A stretch of 64,000 nucleotides of DNA from Pseudogulbenkiania sp. MAI-1 (GTDB lineage Bacteria > Pseudomonadota > Gammaproteobacteria > Burkholderiales > Chromobacteriaceae), in contig NZ_AZUR01000001.1 in assembly GCF_000527175.1 (NCBI RefSeq), positions 62,001-126,000 of the forward strand, in the 5' to 3' direction. Shown piece after piece: positions 10,601 through 18,123 of the stretch. The translations under genes and the position numbers were made by a program. Numbering within the stretch: the stretch's first letter is position 1; every line of letters starts with the position of its first letter. The notes under the pieces were generated by a model. That model saw only the letters and a program-made list of their open reading frames with translations. It searched no databases and was not told the origin of the DNA.

Positions 10601-10729
10601 GTGGTGGGCGGGCTGATCGTCAGCCAGCTGCTGACCTTGTACACCACGCCGGTGGTGTACCTGTACATGGACCGCCTGCGGCGCTGGAACTGGCGCTTCT
10701 GGCGCCGTTCCGCCACGGTGCAGGCGTAG
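7643..10729 (+). CDS. mdtC: RND multidrug efflux transporter, MdtC-like subunit
   Basis: Second RND pump subunit, 1028 residues, a paralogue of the preceding gene that shares long near-identical blocks (for example VPVSLIGTFGVMYLAGFSLN and GFVVDDTIVVLENIARH). TM1, both porter domains and the second TM bundle (GIVKKNAIMLIDFALDAERK) are all present, with no frameshift. Coupled to the upstream pump by an ATGA overlap and followed after 11 bp by the outer-membrane factor. The pair probably forms a heteromeric drug, bile-salt or metal efflux pump; the substrate cannot be read from the sequence. Confidence 0.93.
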   Translation: MIPSAPFIRRPVTTVLLTLAIALAGLLAFGLLPVSSLPQVDFPTIQVQAQMAGASPETMAATVATPLERTLGRIAGVNEITSTSSQGSTRIVLQFDLNRDSNGAAKDVQGAINAALASLPSALSGTPTYRKVNPSEAPVLILTLTSDVLSKGRLYDLASTVLAQKLAQVDGVGQVTVGGGALPAVRVALDPAALSRHGISFDTVRRAIQNHTLKLPLGVLEDAGRQWQLASNDQLNRAADYGGLIVHYQDGAALRLADVATVSDSVQDVRNDGLANGKPAIVLLLFRAPGANVIDTVERVRALLPQLSAAVPQTATLTVTQDRTSTIRASLRDVERTLVTAVALVVLVVFLFLRSGRATLVPAITVPVSLIGTFGVMYLAGFSLNNLSLMALTIATGFVVDDTIVVLENIARHIENGMTPRAAAFRGAREVGFTVLAMSLSLIAVFIPILLMGDIVGRLFREFALTLSAAILVSLLVSLTTAPMLCSRWLRPRRPVTPGRFARWRGQLFERLVAGYRRSLAWSLDHHRLMLLVLIATIVANVALYVAVPKGFFPQQDTGRLIGNVRADQSISFQAMRQKLQRFVDVVRRDPAVASVVGFTGGGARNSANLFVGLKPRSERSESADQVIARLRKQLAREPGATLFLQSAQELRIGGRQSNAQYQYTLQGDDLAQLRAWEPRLRQALSRLPGLADVNTDQQDRGLQTTLLFDRDALARLGLTQQEADSALGNAFGQRQIATLYNPLNQYKVVLEAAPAYLERPESLRDIYLITPERQPVPLAAVSRVQPDTTPLAVNHQGQFAATTVSFNLDPGVSIGAARAAIDAAVELLGMPDSLVGSFQGAARAFQASLDNQPWLILAALAAVYIVLGILYESAIHPITILSTLPSAGVGAILALQLSGGELNVVAMIGVLLLIGIVKKNAIMLIDFALDAERKRGLAPREAILEAGVLRFRPILMTTMAALLGALPLALGHGEGAELRQPLGVSVVGGLIVSQLLTLYTTPVVYLYMDRLRRWNWRFWRRSATVQA

Positions 10730-10740
10730 GAGAAGGGTAA

Positions 10741-12144
10741 ATGAAGACAAGCAAGCGTCATGCGCTGTGGCCGCTGGCGGCGCTGCTGCTCACCGGCTGT
10801 GCGGTGGGGCCGGATTACCAGCGCCCGGCCGTGACGGTGCCGGCGGCCTACCAGGAGGCGGGGGACTGGAAACCGGCGACCCCGGCCGATCACCTGCCGC
10901 GTGCGGCGTGGTGGCAGGAATTCGCCGATCCGCGGCTCGACGAGCTGCAACAGCAGTTGCTGGCGCACAACCAGACGCTGCGTGCCGCCGAGGCCAGCTT
11001 CCGCCAGGCCTTGGCGCTGTTGAAGCAGGCCGAGGCCGGCTACAGCCCCAGCGTTACCGCCGGGGCCTCGGCCAATCGCGGCCGCGCCAGCGGCGACAGT
11101 GCCGTCGTCACCAGCTACCGCGCCGAACTGAGCGCGGCCTGGGAACTGGATCTGTGGGGACGGGTGCGGCGCACGGTGGAATCCGGCCGCGCCAGCGCCG
11201 AGGCCAGCGCCGCCGATCTCGAATCGACCCGGCTCAGCGCCCAGGCGCAGCTCGCCGGCGCCTACTTCCAGCACTACGTCGCCGACCGCACGCTGCGCCT
11301 CTTGGACGAGCAGGTGGCGGCCTACCGCCAGCAGCTCCAGATCACGCGCAACCGCTACCGCCAGGGCGTAGTGTCGCGTGCCGACGTGGTGCAGGCCGAA
11401 ACCCAGCTCAAGAGCACCGAGGTCAGCCTGCTCGCCAGGCGCGTCACGCGCCGCCAGCTCGAGCACGCCATCGCCGTGCTGCTCGGCCGTCCGCCGGCCG
11501 GCTTCTCGCTGGCCGAGCGGCAACAGCCGCCGGCGCTGCCGCTGCTGCCGGCCGGCTTGCCGTCGCAACTATTGGAGCGGCGCCCCGACATCGCCGCCGC
11601 CGAGCGCCGCGTGGCCGCCGCCAACGCCGCCATCGGCGTCGCCAAGGCCGGCTACTTCCCGAGCCTGACGCTGGCCGCCAGCGGCGGCTACGCCGCCTCC
11701 CGGCTGGCCGACTGGTTCAGCCTGCCGGCGCGCTTCTGGTCGCTCGGCCCGGAGCTGGCAATGACGCTGTTCAACGGCGGCCTGACCCGCGCCAGGACCG
11801 CCGAGGCCATCGCCGCCTACGACGCCAGCGTGGCCAACTACCGCCAGACCGTGCTGCAGGGATTCCTGGAAGTGGAGGACGCGCTGACGGCGATCCGTCT
11901 GCTCGACCAGCAGGCGGCCTTGCAGGTGGAAACGCTGGCCGCGGCGCGCGAGGCCGAAACCATCGCGCGCAACCAGTACCAGGCCGGGCTGGTGAGCTAT
12001 CTGGATGTGGTCACGGTGCAGAGCACGCGGCTTGCCGCCGAGCAGGAGGGCCTCGCCATCCTCGGCAGCCAGCTCGCGGCGCGCGTGGCGCTGATCAAGG
12101 CGCTGGGAGGAGGCTGGCAGGCTGCGGGTTCAACGGCAGGGTGA
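10741..12144 (+). CDS. Outer-membrane efflux channel lipoprotein (NodT/OprM family)
   Basis: Outer-membrane factor of the tripartite pump, 467 residues. A lipoprotein signal peptide ends at LLTGC with the lipidated Cys at residue 20, followed by the family hallmark VGPDYQRP. Two repeated coiled-coil/beta segments follow (RQALALLKQAEAGYSPS and AAERRVAAANAAIGVAKAGYFPS), which is the TolC-type duplicated fold. A good ribosome site (AGGAG) lies in the 11 bp after mdtC. Its last 50 bases overlap the 3' end of the sensor kinase gene on the other strand (12095-12144), an unusually deep convergent overlap. Confidence 0.92.
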   Translation: MKTSKRHALWPLAALLLTGCAVGPDYQRPAVTVPAAYQEAGDWKPATPADHLPRAAWWQEFADPRLDELQQQLLAHNQTLRAAEASFRQALALLKQAEAGYSPSVTAGASANRGRASGDSAVVTSYRAELSAAWELDLWGRVRRTVESGRASAEASAADLESTRLSAQAQLAGAYFQHYVADRTLRLLDEQVAAYRQQLQITRNRYRQGVVSRADVVQAETQLKSTEVSLLARRVTRRQLEHAIAVLLGRPPAGFSLAERQQPPALPLLPAGLPSQLLERRPDIAAAERRVAAANAAIGVAKAGYFPSLTLAASGGYAASRLADWFSLPARFWSLGPELAMTLFNGGLTRARTAEAIAAYDASVANYRQTVLQGFLEVEDALTAIRLLDQQAALQVETLAAAREAETIARNQYQAGLVSYLDVVTVQSTRLAAEQEGLAILGSQLAARVALIKALGGGWQAAGSTAG

Positions 12145-13426
12145 TGCGCACGCGAAAGCCGCCTTCCGGGGCGTCTTCCAGGAACAGCGCGCCGCCATGC
12201 TGTTTGACGATACGCGCCACGATGGCGAGGCCCAGGCCGCTGCCGCCGTCGGTGCCGCGGTGTTCCGCCAGGCGCTCGAACGGCGCCAGCGCGTTCTCGC
12301 GCTGGGCCGGGGCGATGCCGCTGCCGCGGTCGCTGACGGTCAGCGTCACCGCCGCCGGGTCGGCGTCCACCCCCACCACCACCGGCGGGCGGCCGTAGCG
12401 GCGCGCGTTCTCGATCAGGTTGGTGAGCAGTCGCTCCAGTGCCAGCGCGTCGGCCTCGATCTCCGGCTCGGCGCCGCGCCGCAGCGCGAGTTCCATGCCC
12501 TCGCGGCGGAAGCGCGCCACCACGCTGGCGGCCAGCTCCGCCAGCGCCAGCGGCTCGCGCCGGGTGGTCTCCTCGCTGCGCGCGAAGTCGACGAACTGGC
12601 GCACGATGCGCGACAGCTCGTCGATGTCGGCCAGCATGTCGTCCTTGTCCTGGCTGTCCTGCTGCAGCTCCACCGTCAGCTTGAGCCGGGTCAGCGGCGT
12701 GCGCAGGTCGTGCGACAGCCCGGCCAGCATCAGCCGCCGCTCGCGCGCCGCGTCGTCCAGCGCCTCCGCCATGCGGTTGAAGCGCTTGGCCAGGATGCGC
12801 ACCTCGCTGGGGCCGGACGGCGGCACCGGCTCCGGCTTGTAGCCGGCTTCCAGCTGGCGCGCCGCGTGGGCGAGCTTGGTGAGCGGGCGGGTGACGCGCC
12901 AGGCCAGCAGCGAAGCGGCCAGGATCGCCAACAGCGAGAACAGCAGGCCGCCCAGCAGCACCGGCGACACCGACGGCGGGATGTAGCGCCCGGCCGGCAT
13001 CACCAGCCAGTAGCGCTGGCCGATCACCTGCACGTCGAGCCAGATCTCCTGGCGCTCGCCCTGCTGCGACCACAGCACCGTCACCGGCTCGTTCATGCCG
13101 AGCGACAGGCGGTCGCGCAAGGCCTGGCCGAGCGCGGGCAGGCTGGGGCTGAAGTGCGCATCCTGGCGCGAGGCGGCCGGCAGCAGGCGCGGGAAGCCGG
13201 GGCGGTTGTAGGCGATGAGGAAGTCGACGCGCTGCAGCGGGCTGAGATTGTCGAGCGCGCCCTCCAGGTCCGCCAAGGTGTCGATCACCTGGGCGTAGAG
13301 CTGGTCGGCCAACAGGTGCTCGCGCTGGCGCGCGCTCATCCACAGCGTGAAGGCCTGGCTGGCCAACACCACCAGCACCACCAGCAGGGCGAGGCGGAAG
13401 AACAGCGAGCCGAACAGGCGACGCAA
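12095..13426 (-). CDS. envZ: EnvZ-type sensor histidine kinase
   Basis: A 443-residue membrane sensor kinase. TM1 is about residues 9-29 and TM2 about 155-177, enclosing a periplasmic sensor of roughly 125 residues, then HAMP and the dimerisation helix with phospho-acceptor His239 in GLSHDLRTPLTRLKL. ATPase boxes follow: N-box LLTNLIENARRYG (about 333-345), DRGSGI and GSGLGLAI. The H-box and the FVDFARSEE linker are of EnvZ type. It lies 3 bp downstream of the ompR-type regulator in the same operon. Its convergent overlap with the efflux operon suggests a BaeSR-like link to pump control, but that is inference from position. Confidence 0.9.
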   Translation of the reverse strand: MRRLFGSLFFRLALLVVLVVLASQAFTLWMSARQREHLLADQLYAQVIDTLADLEGALDNLSPLQRVDFLIAYNRPGFPRLLPAASRQDAHFSPSLPALGQALRDRLSLGMNEPVTVLWSQQGERQEIWLDVQVIGQRYWLVMPAGRYIPPSVSPVLLGGLLFSLLAILAASLLAWRVTRPLTKLAHAARQLEAGYKPEPVPPSGPSEVRILAKRFNRMAEALDDAARERRLMLAGLSHDLRTPLTRLKLTVELQQDSQDKDDMLADIDELSRIVRQFVDFARSEETTRREPLALAELAASVVARFRREGMELALRRGAEPEIEADALALERLLTNLIENARRYGRPPVVVGVDADPAAVTLTVSDRGSGIAPAQRENALAPFERLAEHRGTDGGSGLGLAIVARIVKQHGGALFLEDAPEGGFRVRITLPLNPQPASLLPAP

Positions 13427-13429
13427 GGC

Positions 13430-14155
13430 TTACTCCCTGGGCGCGCCGTCGGGCACGAACACGTAGCCGTAGCCCCACACCGTCTGGATGAAGCGCGGGC
13501 CGCCGTCGTCGGTGTCGAGCGCCCGGCGCAGGCGCGAGATGTGCACGTCGATGCTGCGGTCGAGCGATTCGCCGCTGCCCTTGCCGAGCGCCATCTCCAT
13601 CAGCTGCTCGCGCGTCAGCGGCCGGCGCGGATGGCTCGCCAGCACCGCCAGCACCGCGTATTCGGCGCTGGTCAGCGTCACCACCTTGCCCTGGTAGGTC
13701 AGCTCGCGTCGCCCCAGGTGCAGCGTGAACGGGCCGAACTCGACCGCGTCGCCTTCCTCGTGGCGCGCCGCCAGCGCCGGCGTGGCGTTATGCCGGCGCA
13801 GCACCGACTGGATGCGCGCCACCAGCTCGCGCGGGTTGAACGGCTTGGGCAGGTAGTCGTCGGCGCCCATCTCCAGGCCGAGGATGCGGTCGATGTCTTC
13901 GCCGCGCGCGGTGAGCATGATCACCGGCACCATCTCGCCCTGCGCGCGCAGCCGGCGCACCACCGCCAGCCCGTCCTCGCCCGGCATCATCACGTCGAGC
14001 ACCATCAGGTCGGGGCGGTTGCGCGCCAGCTTGCGCTGCAGCTCACGCGCGTCCGGCAGCGTGTCCACGGTATAACCTTGCTGACCGAGGTAGCGCACCA
14101 GCAGGTCGCGCAGTTTGGCGTCGTCGTCGACGACCAGGATTTTGCTGTTTTCCAT
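13430..14155 (-). CDS. ompR: OmpR-family response regulator
   Basis: A 241-residue two-component regulator. The receiver domain (1-120) has the acidic pocket DDD (10-12), the phospho-acceptor Asp54 in LMVLDVMMPGEDGL and Lys104 in LPKPF. The C-terminal winged helix (about 140-235) ends in IQTVWGYGYVFVPDG. The sequence is close to true OmpR proteins (ENSKILVVDDDAKLRDLL; MPGEDGLAVVRRLR). The first gene of the ompR-envZ operon, divergent from a small exported protein. Its regulon here could include the neighbouring efflux operon or the porin at 45.3 kb, both untested. Confidence 0.93.
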   Translation of the reverse strand: MENSKILVVDDDAKLRDLLVRYLGQQGYTVDTLPDARELQRKLARNRPDLMVLDVMMPGEDGLAVVRRLRAQGEMVPVIMLTARGEDIDRILGLEMGADDYLPKPFNPRELVARIQSVLRRHNATPALAARHEEGDAVEFGPFTLHLGRRELTYQGKVVTLTSAEYAVLAVLASHPRRPLTREQLMEMALGKGSGESLDRSIDVHISRLRRALDTDDGGPRFIQTVWGYGYVFVPDGAPRE

Positions 14156-14323
14156 AGTGGCAAGAGTAGCCTGTCGTGGTGGCGGCTGTCAGTTCGGATA
14201 ATGAACAGATATTACACTGCCGCGCCGGCTTCAAACTCGTTAACACTTGGCCCGGTTTTGCACATGGTTCGGCAACACCCTGTGCCTAGACTGGCAGCAT
14301 CCCCCCGCTGTCAGGAGTTCCCC

Positions 14324-14554
14324 ATGATCCGCACTACCGTTCCGCTCGTGCTGTTGGCTATGCTCGGTGGTGGCGCACTGGGCCTCTGGGTCAGTGCCCC
14401 GCCGTCGCCGCCGGCATCCCCCTTCCGCTCCATCCCCACGGCACCCCCCACGCCGGTGCTGCAACCGTCTCCCGCGGTCGCCCCCCAGACCGTGCGCATC
14501 TCCCCCGCGGTCGGGCAGCGTGGCGCCGGCCTGCCGTTCGAGGCCGACGTGTGA
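14324..14554 (+). CDS. Small proline-rich exported or membrane-anchored protein, unknown
   Basis: A 76-residue frame with a clear Shine-Dalgarno (CAGGAG) 7-8 bases before ATG 14324. The N-terminus is a hydrophobic segment (TTVPLVLLAMLGGGALGLWV, about 4-23) that reads as a signal peptide or anchor, followed by a Pro/Ser/Ala-rich tail. I do not recognise a family. It is transcribed divergently from ompR and might be co-regulated with it. It is longer than chance for this position and has good initiation signals, but short Pro-rich frames also arise by chance in GC-rich DNA. Confidence 0.5.
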   Translation: MIRTTVPLVLLAMLGGGALGLWVSAPPSPPASPFRSIPTAPPTPVLQPSPAVAPQTVRISPAVGQRGAGLPFEADV

Positions 14555-14617
14555 GGCCCCCTTGCGCCATGCATGCGACAGATGGCAGGCGCGCTTGGCT
14601 CAGGATAGAATGAAAGC

Positions 14618-14992
14618 ATGAAACGACGCGTATTCGCCGGTTTGGCGACTTGTCTTGTTCTGGTGCTCACGCCGCCGGCGCTGGCCGGTCGCCACGGGCC
14701 GCCCGGCGCTGGCGGAATGGGTGGGTTCGTGCCGCCCGGCTGGATGCAGGCCGGCAAGGACCCGGAGCAGGGCAACGACATGCGGCGGCTGCGCGAGCTG
14801 CGTCTCCAGGAAGCCATCCGCCATGGCGACCTGAGCCGCGAAGAGGCCCGCCAGCAGCGTCCTTCCCCGCGCGAGGTCTGGCCGTTTGCGCCGGGCAACT
14901 CGGCCGGCGAGGAGCGCGGCGGTCCGGAAAACAAGCGACGCTACTGGCGCGACAAGCGGCGACAAGCCAACGAGCGTGACCAGGACGATTAA
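14618..14992 (+). CDS. Small exported protein, unknown function
   Basis: A 124-residue protein with a textbook Sec signal peptide (Lys-Arg-Arg, hydrophobic core VFAGLATCLVLVLTPP, cleavage at ALA-G near residue 23). The mature part begins Gly/Pro-rich, then has a charged helical stretch (RRLRELRLQEAIRHGDLSREEARQ) and a basic, Arg/Lys/Asp-rich end. The helix recalls periplasmic proteins placed next to two-component systems, such as stress or metal sensors, but I cannot name a family. It follows the preceding small gene by 63 bp on the same strand. Confidence 0.65.
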   Translation: MKRRVFAGLATCLVLVLTPPALAGRHGPPGAGGMGGFVPPGWMQAGKDPEQGNDMRRLRELRLQEAIRHGDLSREEARQQRPSPREVWPFAPGNSAGEERGGPENKRRYWRDKRRQANERDQDD

Positions 14993-15169
14993 AAGCCCGT
15001 TGCTCGGGCGGCATGCGAGAAACCGGAACGCCGCCTACTGTTAAAGGGGCGCAAGGCGCCGTGCCTGCCACGGTGCCGACGACAGTCCGAGCAGGTGCAG
15101 GCAGGAGTGAGAAGGCCCGTTGCGGGCTCCCCCTGTCTGCCCGCCCGGCTGGATCTACAAGGGGGATGG

Positions 15170-15616
15170 ATGCTGCGGCGACGGATGCTGGCCATGATGA
15201 TGGCGCTGCTGTCGAGCTGGCCGGCGACGGGCTGGCCGGCGGAGCCGTTGTTTTCGCCCTCCTGCCGTCAGAGCATCGCCCCGCAGCGCTGCGAGCTGAT
15301 GCGCCAGGGCCAGTTGACGTGTTCCGACCTGCCGCTGGAATACCAGCGCGAATGCCAGCAGCTGTTCACTCCCCCGCTCAATTGTTCCCGCAGCCGTGAC
15401 GACCGCTGGTGCAAGGCGCTGCAGCAGGCGCAGCAGAACTGCGATGCCCAGCGCGGCGAGGCGCGCCGGATCTGTATCCGCGAGCGTCTGCCGGCGCCGG
15501 ACTGCTCCCGCGCCGCCGTGCCCGAACGGTGTCGCCAGCGGGTCGAGGCCGAGCAGGCCTGCGGCGAACGCTACGGGGCGGAGTACCGCGAGTGCGTCGC
15601 CAAGGCGATGCGCTAA
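15170..15616 (+). CDS. Cysteine-rich exported protein, unknown function
   Basis: A 148-residue protein starting at ATG 15170 after an AAGGGGG ribosome site; a longer in-frame start at 15095 would bury the signal peptide. An Arg-rich n-region and hydrophobic core (MLAMMMALLSSW) lead to a probable cleavage after PAEP/A near residue 24. The mature chain has 12 cysteines, regularly spread in short C-x(8-16)-C units, and many Arg/Glu/Gln, consistent with up to six disulfides in the periplasm or outside. No catalytic motif is visible and I do not recognise a family. A strong bidirectional terminator follows. Confidence 0.65.
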   Translation: MLRRRMLAMMMALLSSWPATGWPAEPLFSPSCRQSIAPQRCELMRQGQLTCSDLPLEYQRECQQLFTPPLNCSRSRDDRWCKALQQAQQNCDAQRGEARRICIRERLPAPDCSRAAVPERCRQRVEAEQACGERYGAEYRECVAKAMR

Positions 15617-15630
15617 GAGAAGACCAGTCC

Positions 15631-15676
15631 AAAAAGCCCGGCCGACACCCATCGGGGCGTCGGCCGAGCTTTTTGG
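15631..15676. terminator. Bidirectional rho-independent terminator
   Basis: Between two converging genes, an A-run, a GC stem (GCCCGGCCGAC against GTCGGCCGAGC) and a T-run form a hairpin that reads as a terminator from both strands. Confidence 0.85.
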
Positions 15677-15691
15677 GGGGCGGGAAGACCG

Positions 15692-16666
15692 TTACGGCAG
15701 CAGGATCAGCGAGCCGGTGGTGCGGCGCCCCTCCAGGTCGCGGTGCGCCTGGGCCGCGTCGGCCAGCGCGTAGCGGTGCGACGGCGCGACCTTGACCGCG
15801 CCGGCCCGCACTCGCTCGAACAGCGCGTTGGCCGACTCCTCCAGCTCTGTGCGGGTGGCGGTGTAGTCGCCGAGCCGGGGGCGGGTGAAGTACAGCGAGC
15901 CCTTCTGCGCCAACAGCAGCGGGGCGAACGGCGGCACCGCGCCGGAGGCGTTGCCGAAGCTGACGAACATGCCGCGCGGCGAGAGGCTGTTCAGCGACAT
16001 CTCGAAGGTATCCTTGCCCACCGAATCGAACACCACCGGCACGCCTTGCCCGCCGGTGATCTCGCGCACCCGCTCCACCACGTTCTCGGTGCCGTAGTTG
16101 ATGACGTGGGCGCAGCCCAGCGAGCGCGCCAGCTCGGCCTTGGCGGCCGAACCCACCGTGCCGATCACGTTGACCCCGAGCGAACGGAGCCACTGCACCG
16201 CGATCTGCCCGACCCCGCCGGCGGCGGCGTGCCACAGCACGGTCTGGCCCGGCTGCACCGGGTAGGTGCGGCGGATCAGGTACTCCACCGTCATGCCTTG
16301 CAGCATCATGCTAGCGGCCGCCTCGTCGCCGATCTCGTCCGGCAGCTTCACCAGCACCCCCGCCGGGATCAGGCGCTCCCCGCTGTAGGCGCCCAGCGGG
16401 CCGCCGCAGTAGGCGACCCGGTCGCCCACCCGCACGTGCTCGACGCCGGCGCCCACCGCCTCGACCACTCCGGCCGCCTCGGTGCCGAGGCCGGACGGCA
16501 GGGCAGCGGGGTACAGTCCGCTGCGCACGTAGGTGTCGATGAAGTTGACGCCGATGGCGCTGTGGCGCAGGCGCACCTCGCCCGGGCCGGGCGTGCCCAC
16601 CTCCACGGTCTCGGTTTGCAATACCTCGGGGCCGCCGGTCTGGTAAAAGCGGATGGCAAGCGTCAT
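15692..16666 (-). CDS. NADPH:quinone oxidoreductase (zeta-crystallin/QorA type)
   Basis: A 324-residue zinc-independent medium-chain dehydrogenase that reduces quinones or enones with NADPH in the cytosol. The GroES-like half begins IRFYQTGGPEVLQTETVEV and includes the quinone oxidoreductase signature SAIGVNFIDTYVRSGLY. The Rossmann nucleotide-binding loop is HAAAGGVGQIAVQWLRSLG (about 150-168). The structural-zinc cysteines of alcohol dehydrogenases are absent, as expected. The start at 16666 was chosen because family homology begins immediately; the upstream extension is unrelated. Length equals E. coli QorA. Monocistronic; it ends at the shared terminator. Confidence 0.9.
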   Translation of the reverse strand: MTLAIRFYQTGGPEVLQTETVEVGTPGPGEVRLRHSAIGVNFIDTYVRSGLYPAALPSGLGTEAAGVVEAVGAGVEHVRVGDRVAYCGGPLGAYSGERLIPAGVLVKLPDEIGDEAAASMMLQGMTVEYLIRRTYPVQPGQTVLWHAAAGGVGQIAVQWLRSLGVNVIGTVGSAAKAELARSLGCAHVINYGTENVVERVREITGGQGVPVVFDSVGKDTFEMSLNSLSPRGMFVSFGNASGAVPPFAPLLLAQKGSLYFTRPRLGDYTATRTELEESANALFERVRAGAVKVAPSHRYALADAAQAHRDLEGRRTTGSLILLP

Positions 16667-16773
16667 GTCGGGTCTCCTCTCTGGGCGATGTCGATAGGGG
16701 AGTAGTGTCGCGGCGTTGCACGGCACGAGCAATGGCCGTGGCAGAACAGGCTGTTTCCTGGCGCGAACGGTGG

Positions 16774-17340
16774 CTAGGTGCCGGCCCAGGCCAGCACGCT
16801 TGGCAGGCATTCCGGCCAGCGCGCCAGGCGGTGGTCGTCGCCGTTGAACACGGTCTGGCGCGCGCCGCGGTAGTGGCGCGCCGCCTCGCGCCAGTCCAGC
16901 ACCTCGTCGGCGGTCCCCAGCATCAGCCAGTAGCGCGCCGGCGTCGGGCGTTCCACCACCAGCCGGCGCAGCGCCGCCAGGTCGGCCTCGCCCAGCGTGT
17001 AGCGCTCGCCGGTGTAGGGGTTGGTCTGCGGCCCGAGATAGGCGGCGAGCGAGCGGTCGGGGCGCACCGCCGGGTTGATCAGCACCGCGCGCAGGTTCAG
17101 CGCCTCGGCCAGCCAGCTGGCGTAGAAGCCGCCCAGCGAGCTGCCGATCAGCAGCGTGTCCGCCGGCAGCGTCTGCAGCAAGGCCGAGGCGGCGGCGATG
17201 GCGTCGGCCGGGTGCGGCGGCAGGCGCGGGCAGTGAAAGGTGTCGCTCAGCCCCCTTTCGTCCAGAAAGGCCGCCGTTTCGCGCGCCTTGGCCGATTGTT
17301 CGCTGGAATTGAAACCGTGCAGGTAAACGATGTGTGGCAT
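16774..17340 (-). CDS. yqiA: YqiA/YcfP-family alpha/beta-hydrolase (esterase)
   Basis: A 188-residue small alpha/beta hydrolase. The start IVYLHGFNSSEQSAKA is the family's oxyanion-loop signature. The nucleophile elbow GSSLGGFYASWLAE puts the catalytic Ser near residue 98, Asp is in GTADEVLDW and His is in NGDDHRL near the C-terminus. E. coli YqiA hydrolyses short-chain acyl esters; the physiological substrate is unknown. Full length for the family. It lies upstream of the quinone oxidoreductase on the same strand, 107 bp apart. Confidence 0.88.
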   Translation of the reverse strand: MPHIVYLHGFNSSEQSAKARETAAFLDERGLSDTFHCPRLPPHPADAIAAASALLQTLPADTLLIGSSLGGFYASWLAEALNLRAVLINPAVRPDRSLAAYLGPQTNPYTGERYTLGEADLAALRRLVVERPTPARYWLMLGTADEVLDWREAARHYRGARQTVFNGDDHRLARWPECLPSVLAWAGT

Positions 17341-17487
17341 GGCGGACCTGATAACGAGGTTGATGAAATGGCCGGTGCCGGCATCGGGGACGGATCAGGG
17401 CATCGCCTTGTACATGACATGTGGGCCACTATACTTTTTTTAACTGGTCTTTGCCCGTCACCTGTCTGTCGCCAAAGGATGCCGATA

Positions 17488-18003
17488 ATGAAAACAAGCA
17501 CCGTCGTCGCCGGCCTGTTGACCGCTACCTGCCTGTTGCCCCCGGCGCATGCGCTGGATCTGTCGCTGGGCGTCGGCGCCAGCGAAGACGCCAACGCCTA
17601 TTACCGCCTCGGGGTGCAGCAGGAGTTCACCCGCAGCTGGTGGAACAGCTCCACCGGCCGTCTCACCGGCTACTGGGACGCCGGCCTGACCCACTGGGAT
17701 GGGGAAGGCGGCGGCAGCACCCAGTCGCTGTCGGTCTCCCCGGTGCTGGTCTACGAATTCAGCGGCAACGGCATCCGTCCCTTCATCGAGGCCGGCATCG
17801 GGCTCGCCGCCTTCCGCAACGACACCATCGACGAGCACAAGCTGGGGTCGGAATGGCAGTTCGAAGACCGGCTGGGCGTCGGTTTCCGCTTCGGCGCCGG
17901 CCACGCGCTCGGCCTGCGCGCCATGCATTATTCCAATGCCGGGCTCAAGAAGCCCAACGGCGGCCTCGATGCCTATTCGCTGTATTACCAGCTGCGCTAC
18001 TAG
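17488..18003 (+). CDS. pagL: Lipid A 3-O-deacylase PagL
   Basis: A 171-residue outer-membrane beta-barrel enzyme that removes the 3-O acyl chain of lipid A. The signal peptide ends near AHA-LDLSLGVGAS (about residue 23). Alternating amphipathic strands end in an aromatic C-terminal residue pattern (SLYYQLRY), as for barrels inserted by Bam. The active-site block RAMHYSNAGLKKPN gives the His and Ser of the known His-Ser-Glu triad; the residue at the spacing of the catalytic Glu is Asp (GGLDAYSL). The ATG at 17488 was chosen over 17479 because AAAGG is better spaced for it. Monocistronic. Confidence 0.87.
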   Translation: MKTSTVVAGLLTATCLLPPAHALDLSLGVGASEDANAYYRLGVQQEFTRSWWNSSTGRLTGYWDAGLTHWDGEGGGSTQSLSVSPVLVYEFSGNGIRPFIEAGIGLAAFRNDTIDEHKLGSEWQFEDRLGVGFRFGAGHALGLRAMHYSNAGLKKPNGGLDAYSLYYQLRY

Positions 18004-18123
18004 GCGCGGGGCGCCGTTTCCGCCGCACAGCGGCAAGACCGCCGCCCCCCCTCCTATCCGGCCCTGCCGTCACGGCAGGGCCCGTACCGGCCGGCCCCAA
18101 TGCCCCCCATCAACCATTCCCGC

